Of a stretch of 64,000 bases of DNA, positions 25,716 to 32,929 are shown piece by piece. The stretch is taken from the NCBI GenBank assembly GCA_052038485.1, contig JBQGCL010000106.1, positions 1-64,000 of the forward strand. The letters run 5' to 3'. A program made the position numbers and the translations under genes. Under the pieces are notes generated by a model. That model saw nothing but the letters and a program-made list of their open reading frames with translations. It was not told the DNA's origin and ran no database searches. The DNA comes from JACVRW01 sp052038485 (GTDB taxonomy: Bacteria > Actinomycetota > Thermoleophilia > Solirubrobacterales > Thermoleophilaceae). Every line of letters begins with the position of its first letter. The first letter of the stretch is position 1.

Positions 25716-26072
25716 TCAAGCCAGCTTTCGCCCCAGCACGTAGCCGCACGTCGCCGCGGCGATCCCGCCGAGCACGGATGCCATCAGGTAGGCGAACGCT
25801 CGCCACGGCTCGCCACCGTCCACGTCGAGCACGACCTGCACGGAGAACGTCGAGAACGTCGTGAACCCGCCCAGGAAGCCCACCCCCAGCGCCTCGCGCA
25901 CGTCACGCGAGAACCAGCTCTCGGCCGCCAGCAGCCCCAGCAGGAACGAGCCCACGATGTTGATCCCCACCGTCGACCAGAGCAGCGCGTCGGTGTGCAG
26001 CGTCGCCTTGCCGATGCCGTACCGCGCCAGCACCCCGCACACCCCGCCGATCCCCACCAGCAGTGCGCTCAC
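25716..26072 (-). CDS. crcB: Fluoride channel FluC/CrcB
   Basis: A 118-residue four-helix membrane protein that exports fluoride as a dual-topology dimer. Signatures are GIGGVCGVLARYGIG, the pore asparagine in TVGINIVGSFLLGLL, and GFLGGFTTFSTFSVQ with the phenylalanine-box residues and the central Na+-site turn. The start GTG 26072 overlaps the yjbQ stop (GTGA), so it is co-expressed with yjbQ. Many actinobacteria carry two crcB copies in tandem; only one is here. No fluoride riboswitch is evident because the gene is embedded in an operon. Confidence 0.95.
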   Translation of the reverse strand: MSALLVGIGGVCGVLARYGIGKATLHTDALLWSTVGINIVGSFLLGLLAAESWFSRDVREALGVGFLGGFTTFSTFSVQVVLDVDGGEPWRAFAYLMASVLGGIAAATCGYVLGRKLA

Positions 26073-26491
26073 GCTTCTCCGAACGCCGTCACGATCACCC
26101 GTCGCGGGCCGCCGCTGTCTCGGTGCTCGCACAGGTAGATCCCCTGCCACGTCCCCAACGCCAGCCGCCCGTCGCGCACCGGCAGCACCAGCGACACGTC
26201 GGTCAACGACGTCTTGATGTGCGCCGGCATGTCGTCGTCGCCCTCCAGCGTGTGCCGGAAGTAGTCCGCCCCGTCCGGCACCGCGCGGTCGAACCAGGCC
26301 GCGAAGTCGCTCCGCACGTCGGGCGACGCGTTCTCGTTGAGCGTCAGCGACGCGGACGTGTGGCGCATGAAAACGAGCGCGATCCCGACGCGCATCGAGC
26401 GCAGCTCGGGCACCCCCTCGACCACCTCGTCGGTGACGAGGTGGAAGCCGCGCGGGCGCGCGTGCAGCGTGATCTCGCTCTGGATCCACAT
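26069..26491 (-). CDS. YjbQ/UPF0047 family protein (secondary thiamine-phosphate synthase-like)
   Basis: A 140-residue single-domain protein of the YjbQ family. The motif order is clear: FHLVTDEVVEGVPELRSMRVGIALVFMRHTSASLTLNEN with the conserved His and Asn, then the acidic loop SPDVRSDFAAWFDRAVPD, HTLEGDDDMPAHIK, and GRLALGTWQGIYLCEHRD near the end. Some members can replace ThiE weakly, but the physiological role is uncertain. Start ATG 26491; it diverges from the GGDEF/HD-GYP gene across a 56-bp, relatively A-rich gap that should hold both promoters, and it heads the yjbQ-crcB pair. Confidence 0.9.
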   Translation of the reverse strand: MWIQSEITLHARPRGFHLVTDEVVEGVPELRSMRVGIALVFMRHTSASLTLNENASPDVRSDFAAWFDRAVPDGADYFRHTLEGDDDMPAHIKTSLTDVSLVLPVRDGRLALGTWQGIYLCEHRDSGGPRRVIVTAFGEA

Positions 26492-26547
26492 CGGGCAGCG
26501 CGTAAAGCTAAAGAAAAGGCCTCTGTGCAGCCGATAACACTTGTGAA

Positions 26548-27759
26548 ATGGCCCTTTCGCTCGTCCTCGCCGCCGGGGCGCTTGGCCTGTTCGTCCTCGT
26601 CATCCATCAGCGGCGCCAGATCGCAGAGCTGGCGCAGCGGGTGGCCGAGGCGAGCCGGATCGACCCGCTAACCGGCCTGCTGAACCGGCGCGCCTTCGAG
26701 GAGATGCTCAACTTCGAGCTCGACCGCTCGCGGCGCACCGGGCGGCCGCTCGCGCTCATCGTCGGCGAGATCGACGGCATGGGGCGCCTCAACGCGGAGC
26801 GCGGCCACTCCGAGGGCGACCAGGCGCTCAAGCAAGTCGGCGTGCACATGGCGAAGTGGAAGCGCCGGATCGACTCGGCCGGCCGCATCAGCGGTGAGAA
26901 GTTCGGCGTTCTGCTGCCCGAGACCGACGAGCACGGCGCGTTCCTGGTCGCCGAGCGGCTGCGGCGCGCCACCCGGCGCAGCTTTGGCCTCGGCTCGCTG
27001 CCGCTGACGATCTCCTTCGGCGTCGCCGGCTATCCCGACCACGGCGAGGAGTTCGGGGTGCTGATGGGAGCGGCGGGCCGTGCGGTCGACGCCGCCGTCG
27101 AGCTCGGCCGCGACCGCTCCGTCGTCTACTGCAAGGACGTCGCGCGCATGCTCGAGTCGCTGCCCGACACCGACACCCTCGAGCCGCGCCTGTCGAGCAT
27201 CATCGGCCTGGCCGAGGAGCTGGACGTGCGCGACACCGGCCACACCGGGCACTCGCAGACGGTCGCTCGCTACGCCGAGCTGATGGCTCGCGAGCTCGGG
27301 CTCGGGCCCGACCGCGTCGAGCGCGTGCGGATCGCTGGGCTGGTGCACGACATCGGCAAGACCGGCGTGTCGGACCGCCTGATCAGCAAGAAGGGCCCGC
27401 TGGAGGCCGACGAGTGGCACTCGATCCGCACCCACCCGGAGATCGGCGCTCGCCTGCTCGCGCATCCGGAGTTCGAGGACCTGCGCGACTGGGTGCTGGC
27501 CCACCACGAGCGCCCCGACGGCAAGGGTTATCCGTTCGGCCTGTTCGGCGACGACATCCCGATCGAGGCGCGCATCCTCGCGATCGCAGACGCGTACGAG
27601 GCGATGACCTCCGAGCGCGCCTTCCGCTCCGCCCTGGGCGAGGAGGTCGCCATGCGCGAGCTCCGGGCCGGCGCCGGCACGCAGTTCGACGCCACCGTCG
27701 TCGATGTCTTCCTCGCCGCGCTCGTGCGCGAGCACGCGCACGCGCTGCCGGCGGCGTAG
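26548..27759 (+). CDS. GGDEF/HD-GYP protein with degenerate GGDEF and intact HD-GYP
   Basis: A 403-residue signalling protein: one N-terminal membrane helix (1-20), a short coiled linker, a GGDEF-fold domain (about 35-195) and an HD-GYP domain (about 215-390). The cyclase signature is replaced by SGEKF (115-119), so this domain is unlikely to make cyclic di-GMP and may only bind nucleotide. The phosphodiesterase part has every key residue: HDIGK (267-271), HHERPDG (319-325) and KGYP (326-329). It should hydrolyse cyclic di-GMP. This mirrors the protein at 3445, which keeps GGDEF and has lost the HD histidine. ATG 26548 follows TAACAC after 7 nt. Confidence 0.92.
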   Translation: MALSLVLAAGALGLFVLVIHQRRQIAELAQRVAEASRIDPLTGLLNRRAFEEMLNFELDRSRRTGRPLALIVGEIDGMGRLNAERGHSEGDQALKQVGVHMAKWKRRIDSAGRISGEKFGVLLPETDEHGAFLVAERLRRATRRSFGLGSLPLTISFGVAGYPDHGEEFGVLMGAAGRAVDAAVELGRDRSVVYCKDVARMLESLPDTDTLEPRLSSIIGLAEELDVRDTGHTGHSQTVARYAELMARELGLGPDRVERVRIAGLVHDIGKTGVSDRLISKKGPLEADEWHSIRTHPEIGARLLAHPEFEDLRDWVLAHHERPDGKGYPFGLFGDDIPIEARILAIADAYEAMTSERAFRSALGEEVAMRELRAGAGTQFDATVVDVFLAALVREHAHALPAA

Positions 27760-27795
27760 CAGGCGAACCGCCCCGGCGTAAGGCAACATTGGCCT

Positions 27796-29184
27796 GTGCT
27801 GCGCAGGCCTTCGACGCTGTCCGGACTGCTGGCCGCCTGCGGGTCGGTCGCTGCGATCACGATCCTCATCTACGGCCTGCGCGAGTTTGTGCCGGTCGTC
27901 TCCACCGGCGTCGTCTACACGCTCGCCGTGCTGCTCGTGTCGAGCTACTGGGGCCTCTGGCTCGGCCTGCTGACCGCGCTCCTTAGCGAGGCCGACTGGA
28001 ACTTCTTCCACATCCCGCCGAACGGCGGCATCACGATCGCCGACGGCGAGCACTGGGTCGCGCTGGGCGTCTTCTTCATCGCCGCGATCGTCATCAGCGC
28101 ACTGGCCGGCGCGGTCCGCTCCCGCGCGGAGGAGGCAGAGAGGCGCCGGCGCGAGGCAGACCTGACCGCCGAGATGGCGCGCCAGCTGCTGGGCGGCGCC
28201 GTGCTGGAGGAGTCGCTGCGCGCGGTCGGCCGCGAGGTCGCCACGACGTTCGGCCTGTCGTCGGTCGGGATCGAGCTGGCCTGGACGGACTCCGACGCGC
28301 GCCGCAAGGCGGTGCCGCTGCTCGTGGACGGGTCGCGCGTGGGCACTGTGATGGTCCCGCGCGAGACCGACCCCGGAACGCTCGAGGCGCTCCAGGACCG
28401 GGTCGTGCCCGCGCTCGAGACGCTCGTGGCCGCCGCTCGCAAGCGCGAGGAGCTCGAGGCCCAGGTGATCGAGACGAAGGCGCTGCGCCGCTCGAACGTC
28501 GTAAAGACCGCCGTGCTGCGTTCGGTCTCGCACGACCTGCGTTCGCCGCTCACCGCGATCACGGCGGCTGCCGCCGGGCTCGCCTCCGAGACCCTGTCGC
28601 CGGAGTCGCGCGCCGAGCTGACGTCGGTGATCGAGCAGGAGAGCGTGCGCTTGTCGCGGCTGGTCGACAACCTGCTCGACCTGTCGAAGCTCCAGGCGGG
28701 GGCGATCGAGCCGCACCAGGACTGGTGCTCGGTGGACGAGGTGGTTCGCGCGGCGGTCGAGGCCGTGCCCCGGCCGCCGGGTGGCTTCGACGTCCAGATC
28801 GAGTCCGGCCTGTCGCTGCTGCGTGCCGACGCGGGCCAGGTCGAGCGAGCGCTCGCGAACGTGCTCGAGAACGCCGCCCGCTACTCCGCCGGCGCGCCCG
28901 TCACCGTCCGCGCCCGCGCGGCGCCCAACCAGCTGCTGCTGCGCGTGGGCGACCGCGGTCCCGGCATCCCGCGCGAGGACCTCGATCGGATCTTCGAGCC
29001 GTTCCACTCGCCCGGCGAGGGCTCCGGTACCGGGCTTGGGCTCGCGATCGCGCGCGGGTTCATCGAGGCCAACGGCGGCCGCATCCGCGCCGAGTCCCTG
29101 CCCGGCCAGGGCACCACCCTGGTACTGAGCCTGCCCGTGCCGGCCGAGCAGCCGGCCGGAGCGCACGCGCGGACCGCGGAATGA
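27796..29184 (+). CDS. kdpD: KdpD kinase half: DUF4118 membrane domain plus histidine kinase
   Basis: A 462-residue sensor kinase equal to the C-terminal half of KdpD. Residues about 10-110 form the four-helix DUF4118 membrane domain typical of KdpD (SSYWGLWLGLLTALLSEADWNFF is diagnostic as a segment). A GAF-like region follows (about 130-225), then HisKA with the phospho-accepting His246 in SVSHDLRSPLTAI and the ATPase domain with NVLENAARYS, GDRGPGIPREDLDRIFEPF and GSGTGLGLAIARG. The usual N-terminal KdpD sensor and USP domains are absent and are encoded separately at 35003. Its stop overlaps kdpE (ATGA). Confidence 0.9.
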   Translation: MLRRPSTLSGLLAACGSVAAITILIYGLREFVPVVSTGVVYTLAVLLVSSYWGLWLGLLTALLSEADWNFFHIPPNGGITIADGEHWVALGVFFIAAIVISALAGAVRSRAEEAERRRREADLTAEMARQLLGGAVLEESLRAVGREVATTFGLSSVGIELAWTDSDARRKAVPLLVDGSRVGTVMVPRETDPGTLEALQDRVVPALETLVAAARKREELEAQVIETKALRRSNVVKTAVLRSVSHDLRSPLTAITAAAAGLASETLSPESRAELTSVIEQESVRLSRLVDNLLDLSKLQAGAIEPHQDWCSVDEVVRAAVEAVPRPPGGFDVQIESGLSLLRADAGQVERALANVLENAARYSAGAPVTVRARAAPNQLLLRVGDRGPGIPREDLDRIFEPFHSPGEGSGTGLGLAIARGFIEANGGRIRAESLPGQGTTLVLSLPVPAEQPAGAHARTAE

Positions 29185-29852
29185 GCCGCGTCCTCGTCTG
29201 CGACGACGAGACTCAGATCCTGCGAGCGCTGCGGGTGATCCTGCGCGACGCCGGCTTCGAGGTGGTCACCGCCCAGACCGCCGAGGAGGCGCTGGACGTC
29301 GCCTCGCTGAAAGCGCCCGACGCGGCGATCCTCGACCTGATCCTGCCCGACGGCAACGGGATCGACATCTGCCGCTCGATCCGCGAGTGGTCGCAGATGC
29401 CGATCCTGGTCCTGTCGGCGGTCGGCGAGGAGCAGGAGAAGGTGCGCGCGCTCGACGCCGGCGCCGACGACTACGTGACGAAGCCGTTCGGGCCCGACGA
29501 GCTGATCGCGCGCCTCAACGCGGCGCTGCGCCGGGCCGGCGCCGCCGAGGAGCCGTCGCTGTCGGTCGACGGACTCGAGATCGACCTCGCCGGCCACCGC
29601 GTCACTCGCGACGGCGCGGAGATCCACCTCACGCCCAAGGAGTTCGACCTGCTGCGCGTGCTGGCGCGCAACCGCGGCCGCCTGATGACCCATCGCGCAC
29701 TGCTCGGCGAGGTCTGGGGGCACGCCTACGAGGAGGACACCCACACGCTGCGCGTGCACATCGCCAACCTGCGCCGCAAGATCGAGGCGGACCCCCAGGC
29801 GCCGCGCTACATCCGCACCGACCCGGGGGTGGGATACCGGTTCGCGTCTTGA
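29181..29852 (+). CDS. kdpE: KdpE-type response regulator
   Basis: A 223-residue OmpR/PhoB-family response regulator. The receiver domain has the acidic pocket CDDET, phospho-acceptor Asp52 in AILDLILPDG, and the switch residues LSAVGEE and DDYVTKPFG. The C-terminal winged helix begins near 125 and has HLTPKEFDLLRVLARNRG and HTLRVHIANLRRKIE, the typical recognition region. Its ATG overlaps the kinase gene by 4 bp. KdpE activates kdpFABC at low potassium or osmotic stress; a 21-bp-spaced direct repeat immediately after this gene is the likely target for the downstream genes. Confidence 0.95.
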   Translation: MSRVLVCDDETQILRALRVILRDAGFEVVTAQTAEEALDVASLKAPDAAILDLILPDGNGIDICRSIREWSQMPILVLSAVGEEQEKVRALDAGADDYVTKPFGPDELIARLNAALRRAGAAEEPSLSVDGLEIDLAGHRVTRDGAEIHLTPKEFDLLRVLARNRGRLMTHRALLGEVWGHAYEEDTHTLRVHIANLRRKIEADPQAPRYIRTDPGVGYRFAS

Positions 29853-29857
29853 CGCGA

Positions 29858-29891
29858 TCTTGATGTCGCCGGGGCGCTTCTTGATGCCGCC
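29858..29891. promoter_or_regulatory. Direct repeat, candidate KdpE operator
   Basis: Two copies of TCTTGATGYCGCC (29858-29870 and 29879-29891) are spaced 21 bp apart, two helical turns, in the 68-bp gap between kdpE and the start of the small-gene/kdpF run. OmpR-family activators bind such head-to-tail repeats. Confidence 0.6.
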
Positions 29892-29920
29892 TTGGCGGGG
29901 CCGGGCCGAGACTCGGTCCC

Positions 29921-30349
29921 ATGACGGGAACGCTCTTCGAACCGGCACGGGTATGGCTCCAGCGCGGAGCGCTCGACCGCCGGCTCGCTCGCGGCGCTGA
30001 CCCCGGCGCCAGCCGCGCGCTGAGCCGGCGCGCGCGCCAGCTCATGTCACGGCGCTGCCGTTCCGGGCTTGCGGAGGGAATCCGCAGCATCATCGAAACG
30101 GCGGAGGAGGACCCGCGCCGCAGCTACAGCGCCGCGGTTCCCGTGCGGCGCCACGACATCCTCGCCGAGCGCGAGTTCCTCGTGGCGATCGCCGAGGACC
30201 TGCTCAGCGACGACGAGCTCAGCCCGCGCGGCATCGCGCTCGTCGAGACGCTGCTCACCGATGGCGCCTCGCCGCTCTACTCGGTCGGCCCGGAGGATGA
30301 GCTCCATCGGGCCCTGACCCACGCGCGCGCCGCGCTGCACCTGGGCTGA
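29921..30349 (+). CDS. Hypothetical protein of the kdp region
   Basis: A 142-residue protein with no domain I recognise. The N-terminal third is very Arg/Ala-rich (VWLQRGALDRRLARGADPGAS), and the rest is mostly helical with a conserved-looking SYSAAVPVRRHDILAEREFL segment and an acidic AEDLLSDDELSPRG turn. There is no signal peptide or membrane helix. It is the first gene after the direct repeat, and its TGA overlaps the next ATG (TGATG), so it is translated with the kdp genes. A role in Kdp regulation or assembly is possible by position only. Confidence 0.6.
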   Translation: MTGTLFEPARVWLQRGALDRRLARGADPGASRALSRRARQLMSRRCRSGLAEGIRSIIETAEEDPRRSYSAAVPVRRHDILAEREFLVAIAEDLLSDDELSPRGIALVETLLTDGASPLYSVGPEDELHRALTHARAALHLG

Positions 30350-30435
30350 TGGGCGGCGACCTGCTCGCGATCTGCATCGGTCTCGTCTGCTTCGCGGCGA
30401 TGCTCGCGCTGCTCGAGGGGCTCGACCGCGTATGA
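30349..30435 (+). CDS. 28-residue single-pass membrane peptide
   Basis: A tiny reading frame (28 aa) that is almost entirely one hydrophobic helix: it begins MGGDLLAICIGLVCFAAMLA and ends with a charged LEGLDRV. It overlaps the preceding gene by one base (TGATG) and kdpF by 4 bp (ATGA), so it is placed exactly like a coupled subunit gene. It resembles KdpF in size and topology but lacks the LLYALLRGERL tail, so it may be a second small Kdp accessory subunit. Function is not known. Confidence 0.6.
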   Translation: MGGDLLAICIGLVCFAAMLALLEGLDRV

Positions 30436-30521
30436 GCGGCGCGGAGCTGTTCGGCCTGCTGACCTCCGTGCTGGTGGCGCTGTACCTCCTTTACGCGCTG
30501 CTCCGCGGTGAGCGTCTGTGA
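30432..30521 (+). CDS. kdpF: Potassium-transporting ATPase small subunit KdpF
   Basis: KdpF (29 aa) is the single-helix subunit that stabilises the KdpFABC complex. The sequence has a short polar start (MSGAELFGLL), one transmembrane helix and the typical LYALLRGERL end, close to known KdpF (L-x-YALL-x-PE-x). It overlaps the preceding 28-residue gene (ATGA) and kdpA (GTGA), so the run is tightly coupled. Confidence 0.9.
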   Translation: MSGAELFGLLTSVLVALYLLYALLRGERL

Positions 30522-32275
30522 CCGTCCAGGGCTGGCTGCAGATCGCGCTTTTCTTCGCGGTCCTGACCGCGCTGACGCCGCTGCTCGGCGGCTACATGGC
30601 GCGCGTCTATCGCAGCGAGCGCGTCTTCCTGACGCCGCTGCTGGGCGGGCTCGAGCGGCTGCTCTACCGGACGCTGCGCGTCGACCCGAGCGTCCAGCAG
30701 GACTGGAAGGGCTACGCGCGCACCACGCTCGTCTTCAGCGCCCTGTTCTTCGTCGTCCTGTACGTGATCCTGCGGACTCAGGGGATCCATCCGTTCAACC
30801 CGAACGGGTTCGATTCGGGGAGCTGGGACGTCAGCTTCAACACCGCCTCGTCGTTCATCACGAACACGAACTGGCAGTACTACGGCGGCGAGACCACGCT
30901 GACCTACTTCTCGCAGATGGCCGGGCTGACCGTCCAGAACTTCGTCTCCGCGGCCGTCGGCATGGCCGTGCTCGCCGCGGTCATCCGGGGCTTCGCCAGC
31001 CGCGGCACGGCGCAGCTCGGCAACTTCTGGCAGGACCTCATCCGGACGCTGCTCTACATCCTGCTGCCGCTCGCCTTCGTCGGGGCGCTCGTCCTGGTCT
31101 CGCAGGGAGTGATCCAGAACCTGAGCGGCTCGGTCACCTACACGACCGTCACCGGACTGCAGCAGACGCTCGCGCTCGGCCCGGCCGCCTCGCAGGTCGC
31201 GATCAAGCAGCTCGGCACCAACGGCGGCGGCTTCTTCAACGTCAACAGCGCGTTCCCGTTCGAGAACGGCACGGCCTTCTCCAACTTCGTCGAGGTCCTG
31301 TTCATCCTGCTGATCCCGGCGGGGCTGACCGCGACCTTCGGCCGCATGGTCGGCAACCGCCGCCAGGGCTGGGGGCTCTACGCCGCGATGGCCGTGTACC
31401 TGGTCCTCGCGATCGGCGTTGCCTACGCCGCCGAGCAGAACGGCTCGCCTGCGCAGAAGTCCGCCGGCGTCGAGACCGCGTCGTTGGACGGCGGCACCGG
31501 CGGCAACCTCGAGGGCAAGGAGCAGCGCAACGGCATCGTGCAGAGCGCGCAGTGGGCGGCGGCCACGACGGTCGCCTCGAACGGCTCGGTGGCCTCCGCG
31601 CACGACTCGTACACGGGCGCGGGAGGCGCCGTCCCGCTCGTCAACATGATGACCGGCGAGGTGATCTTCGGCGGCGTCGGCTCCGGCCTCTACGGGATGC
31701 TGCTGATGGTCGTCCTCGCGGTCTTCATCGCCGGTCTGATGGTGGGCCGGACGCCCGAGTACCTCGGCAAGAAGATCGAGGCCCGCGAGGTCAAGTACAC
31801 CCTGATCGGCGCCCTTTATCCGGCCCTCGGCGTGCTCGTCTTCACAGGCCTGGCGATGGCGACGAAGTGGGGCGCGCCGTCGATCTACAACAGCGGGCCG
31901 CAGGGCTTCTCGGAGACGCTCTACGCCTACACCTCGCAGGGCAACAACAACGGCTCGGCGTTCGCCGGCTACACCGGCTTCGTCCAGCCCAACGCCCCCG
32001 GCAACGTCGGGGCCTTCGGGATCACGTTCGCGGACATCATGGGCGGGCTGACGATGATCGCCGCGCGCTTCGTGCCGCTGCTGGCGGCCCTGGCGGTTGC
32101 CGGCTCGCTGGCCACCAAGCGGGTGGCGCCGCTCGGCCCCGGCACGTTCCGCACCGACACGCCGACGTTCGTCTTCCTACTGCTCTTCGTGATCGTGATC
32201 GTCGCCGCGCTCACGTTCTTCCCGGCACTGCTGCTCGGGCCGATCGTTCAGTCCCTGACCACCCAGCTCTTCTGA
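30518..32275 (+). CDS. kdpA: Potassium-transporting ATPase subunit A
   Basis: KdpA (585 aa) is the K+-channel-like subunit that selects and translocates potassium within KdpFABC. It has about 10 membrane helices and four selectivity-filter-type loops, of which GTNGGGFFNVNSAFPFENGT is the most conserved and clearest. Other landmarks are MARVYRSERVFLTPLLGGLE near the N-terminus, FNTASSFITNTNWQYYGGE, and LGKKIEAREVKYT. GTG start overlaps the kdpF stop by 4 bp. It is followed 3 bp later by kdpC, not kdpB, an unusual order. Confidence 0.97.
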   Translation: MTVQGWLQIALFFAVLTALTPLLGGYMARVYRSERVFLTPLLGGLERLLYRTLRVDPSVQQDWKGYARTTLVFSALFFVVLYVILRTQGIHPFNPNGFDSGSWDVSFNTASSFITNTNWQYYGGETTLTYFSQMAGLTVQNFVSAAVGMAVLAAVIRGFASRGTAQLGNFWQDLIRTLLYILLPLAFVGALVLVSQGVIQNLSGSVTYTTVTGLQQTLALGPAASQVAIKQLGTNGGGFFNVNSAFPFENGTAFSNFVEVLFILLIPAGLTATFGRMVGNRRQGWGLYAAMAVYLVLAIGVAYAAEQNGSPAQKSAGVETASLDGGTGGNLEGKEQRNGIVQSAQWAAATTVASNGSVASAHDSYTGAGGAVPLVNMMTGEVIFGGVGSGLYGMLLMVVLAVFIAGLMVGRTPEYLGKKIEAREVKYTLIGALYPALGVLVFTGLAMATKWGAPSIYNSGPQGFSETLYAYTSQGNNNGSAFAGYTGFVQPNAPGNVGAFGITFADIMGGLTMIAARFVPLLAALAVAGSLATKRVAPLGPGTFRTDTPTFVFLLLFVIVIVAALTFFPALLLGPIVQSLTTQLF

Positions 32276-32278
32276 CCG

Positions 32279-32929
32279 ATGCGCAAGGACCTATTCCCAT
32301 CCATCGCCGCGATCGTGCTCCTCAGCCTGATCTTCGGCATCGCCTACCCGCTGGCCACCACCGGCGTTGCGCAGGTGCTGTTCCCGAACAAGGCGGACGG
32401 CAGCCAGATCGAGCGCGACGGCAAGGTCGTCGGCTCCAGCCTGATCGGCCAGGACTTCTCCAAGCCGGTCCTGGACGCCAACGGCAAGCCGAAGGAGGAC
32501 GCCGACGGCAACCCGGTGCTCGAGGCGGACCCGCGCTACTTCCAGTCGCGGCCCTCGGCCACCGGCTACAGCGGCAACGTCACCTACTTCAACAACCTGG
32601 GGCCGAACAGCAAGGACCTGCGCGACATGTTCGCCGAGAACCTGGCTGCGTACCTCGAGCGCGAGCGGCCCTTCAACCCGGGGCTGCGCAAGTCCGACGT
32701 GCCCGCCGACGCCGTGACCACCTCGGCGTCCGGCGTCGACCCGCACATCTCCCAGGCCAACGCCCGCATCCAGGCGCGCCGGGTCGCGCAGGAGCGTGAG
32801 CTGGAGTTCGACCGCGTGCTCGAGCTCGTCGACGACAACACCGACGGCCGCGCGCTGGGCGTGCTCGGTGAGCCGGGGGTCAACGTCTTGGCACTCAACC
32901 TGGCTCTGGACGAGGAGGACTCGCAGTGA
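32279..32929 (+). CDS. kdpC: Potassium-transporting ATPase subunit C
   Basis: KdpC (216 aa) is the single-pass accessory subunit of KdpFABC. One N-terminal helix (about 8-28, IAAIVLLSLIFGIAYPLATT) is followed by a soluble domain with GSSLIGQDFSKP, RYFQSRPSATGY, NNLGPNSKDL, DAVTTSASGVDPHIS and ARIQARRVA, all standard KdpC elements. The insertion DANGKPKEDADGNP (about 64-80) is longer than in enterobacterial proteins. It sits between kdpA and kdpB, giving order F-A-C-B. Its stop overlaps the kdpB GTG by 4 bp. Confidence 0.96.
   Translation: MRKDLFPSIAAIVLLSLIFGIAYPLATTGVAQVLFPNKADGSQIERDGKVVGSSLIGQDFSKPVLDANGKPKEDADGNPVLEADPRYFQSRPSATGYSGNVTYFNNLGPNSKDLRDMFAENLAAYLERERPFNPGLRKSDVPADAVTTSASGVDPHISQANARIQARRVAQERELEFDRVLELVDDNTDGRALGVLGEPGVNVLALNLALDEEDSQ

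Noticed and set aside
25716..26072. Fluoride riboswitch before crcB
   Set aside because: The crcB start overlaps the yjbQ stop, leaving no leader, and the yjbQ upstream gap shows no pseudoknot-like riboswitch pattern.
26668..29166. 832-codon minus-strand frame over the GGDEF/HD-GYP and KdpD genes
   Set aside because: Antisense frame created by third-position G/C bias; no domain, and both genes on the + strand are complete.
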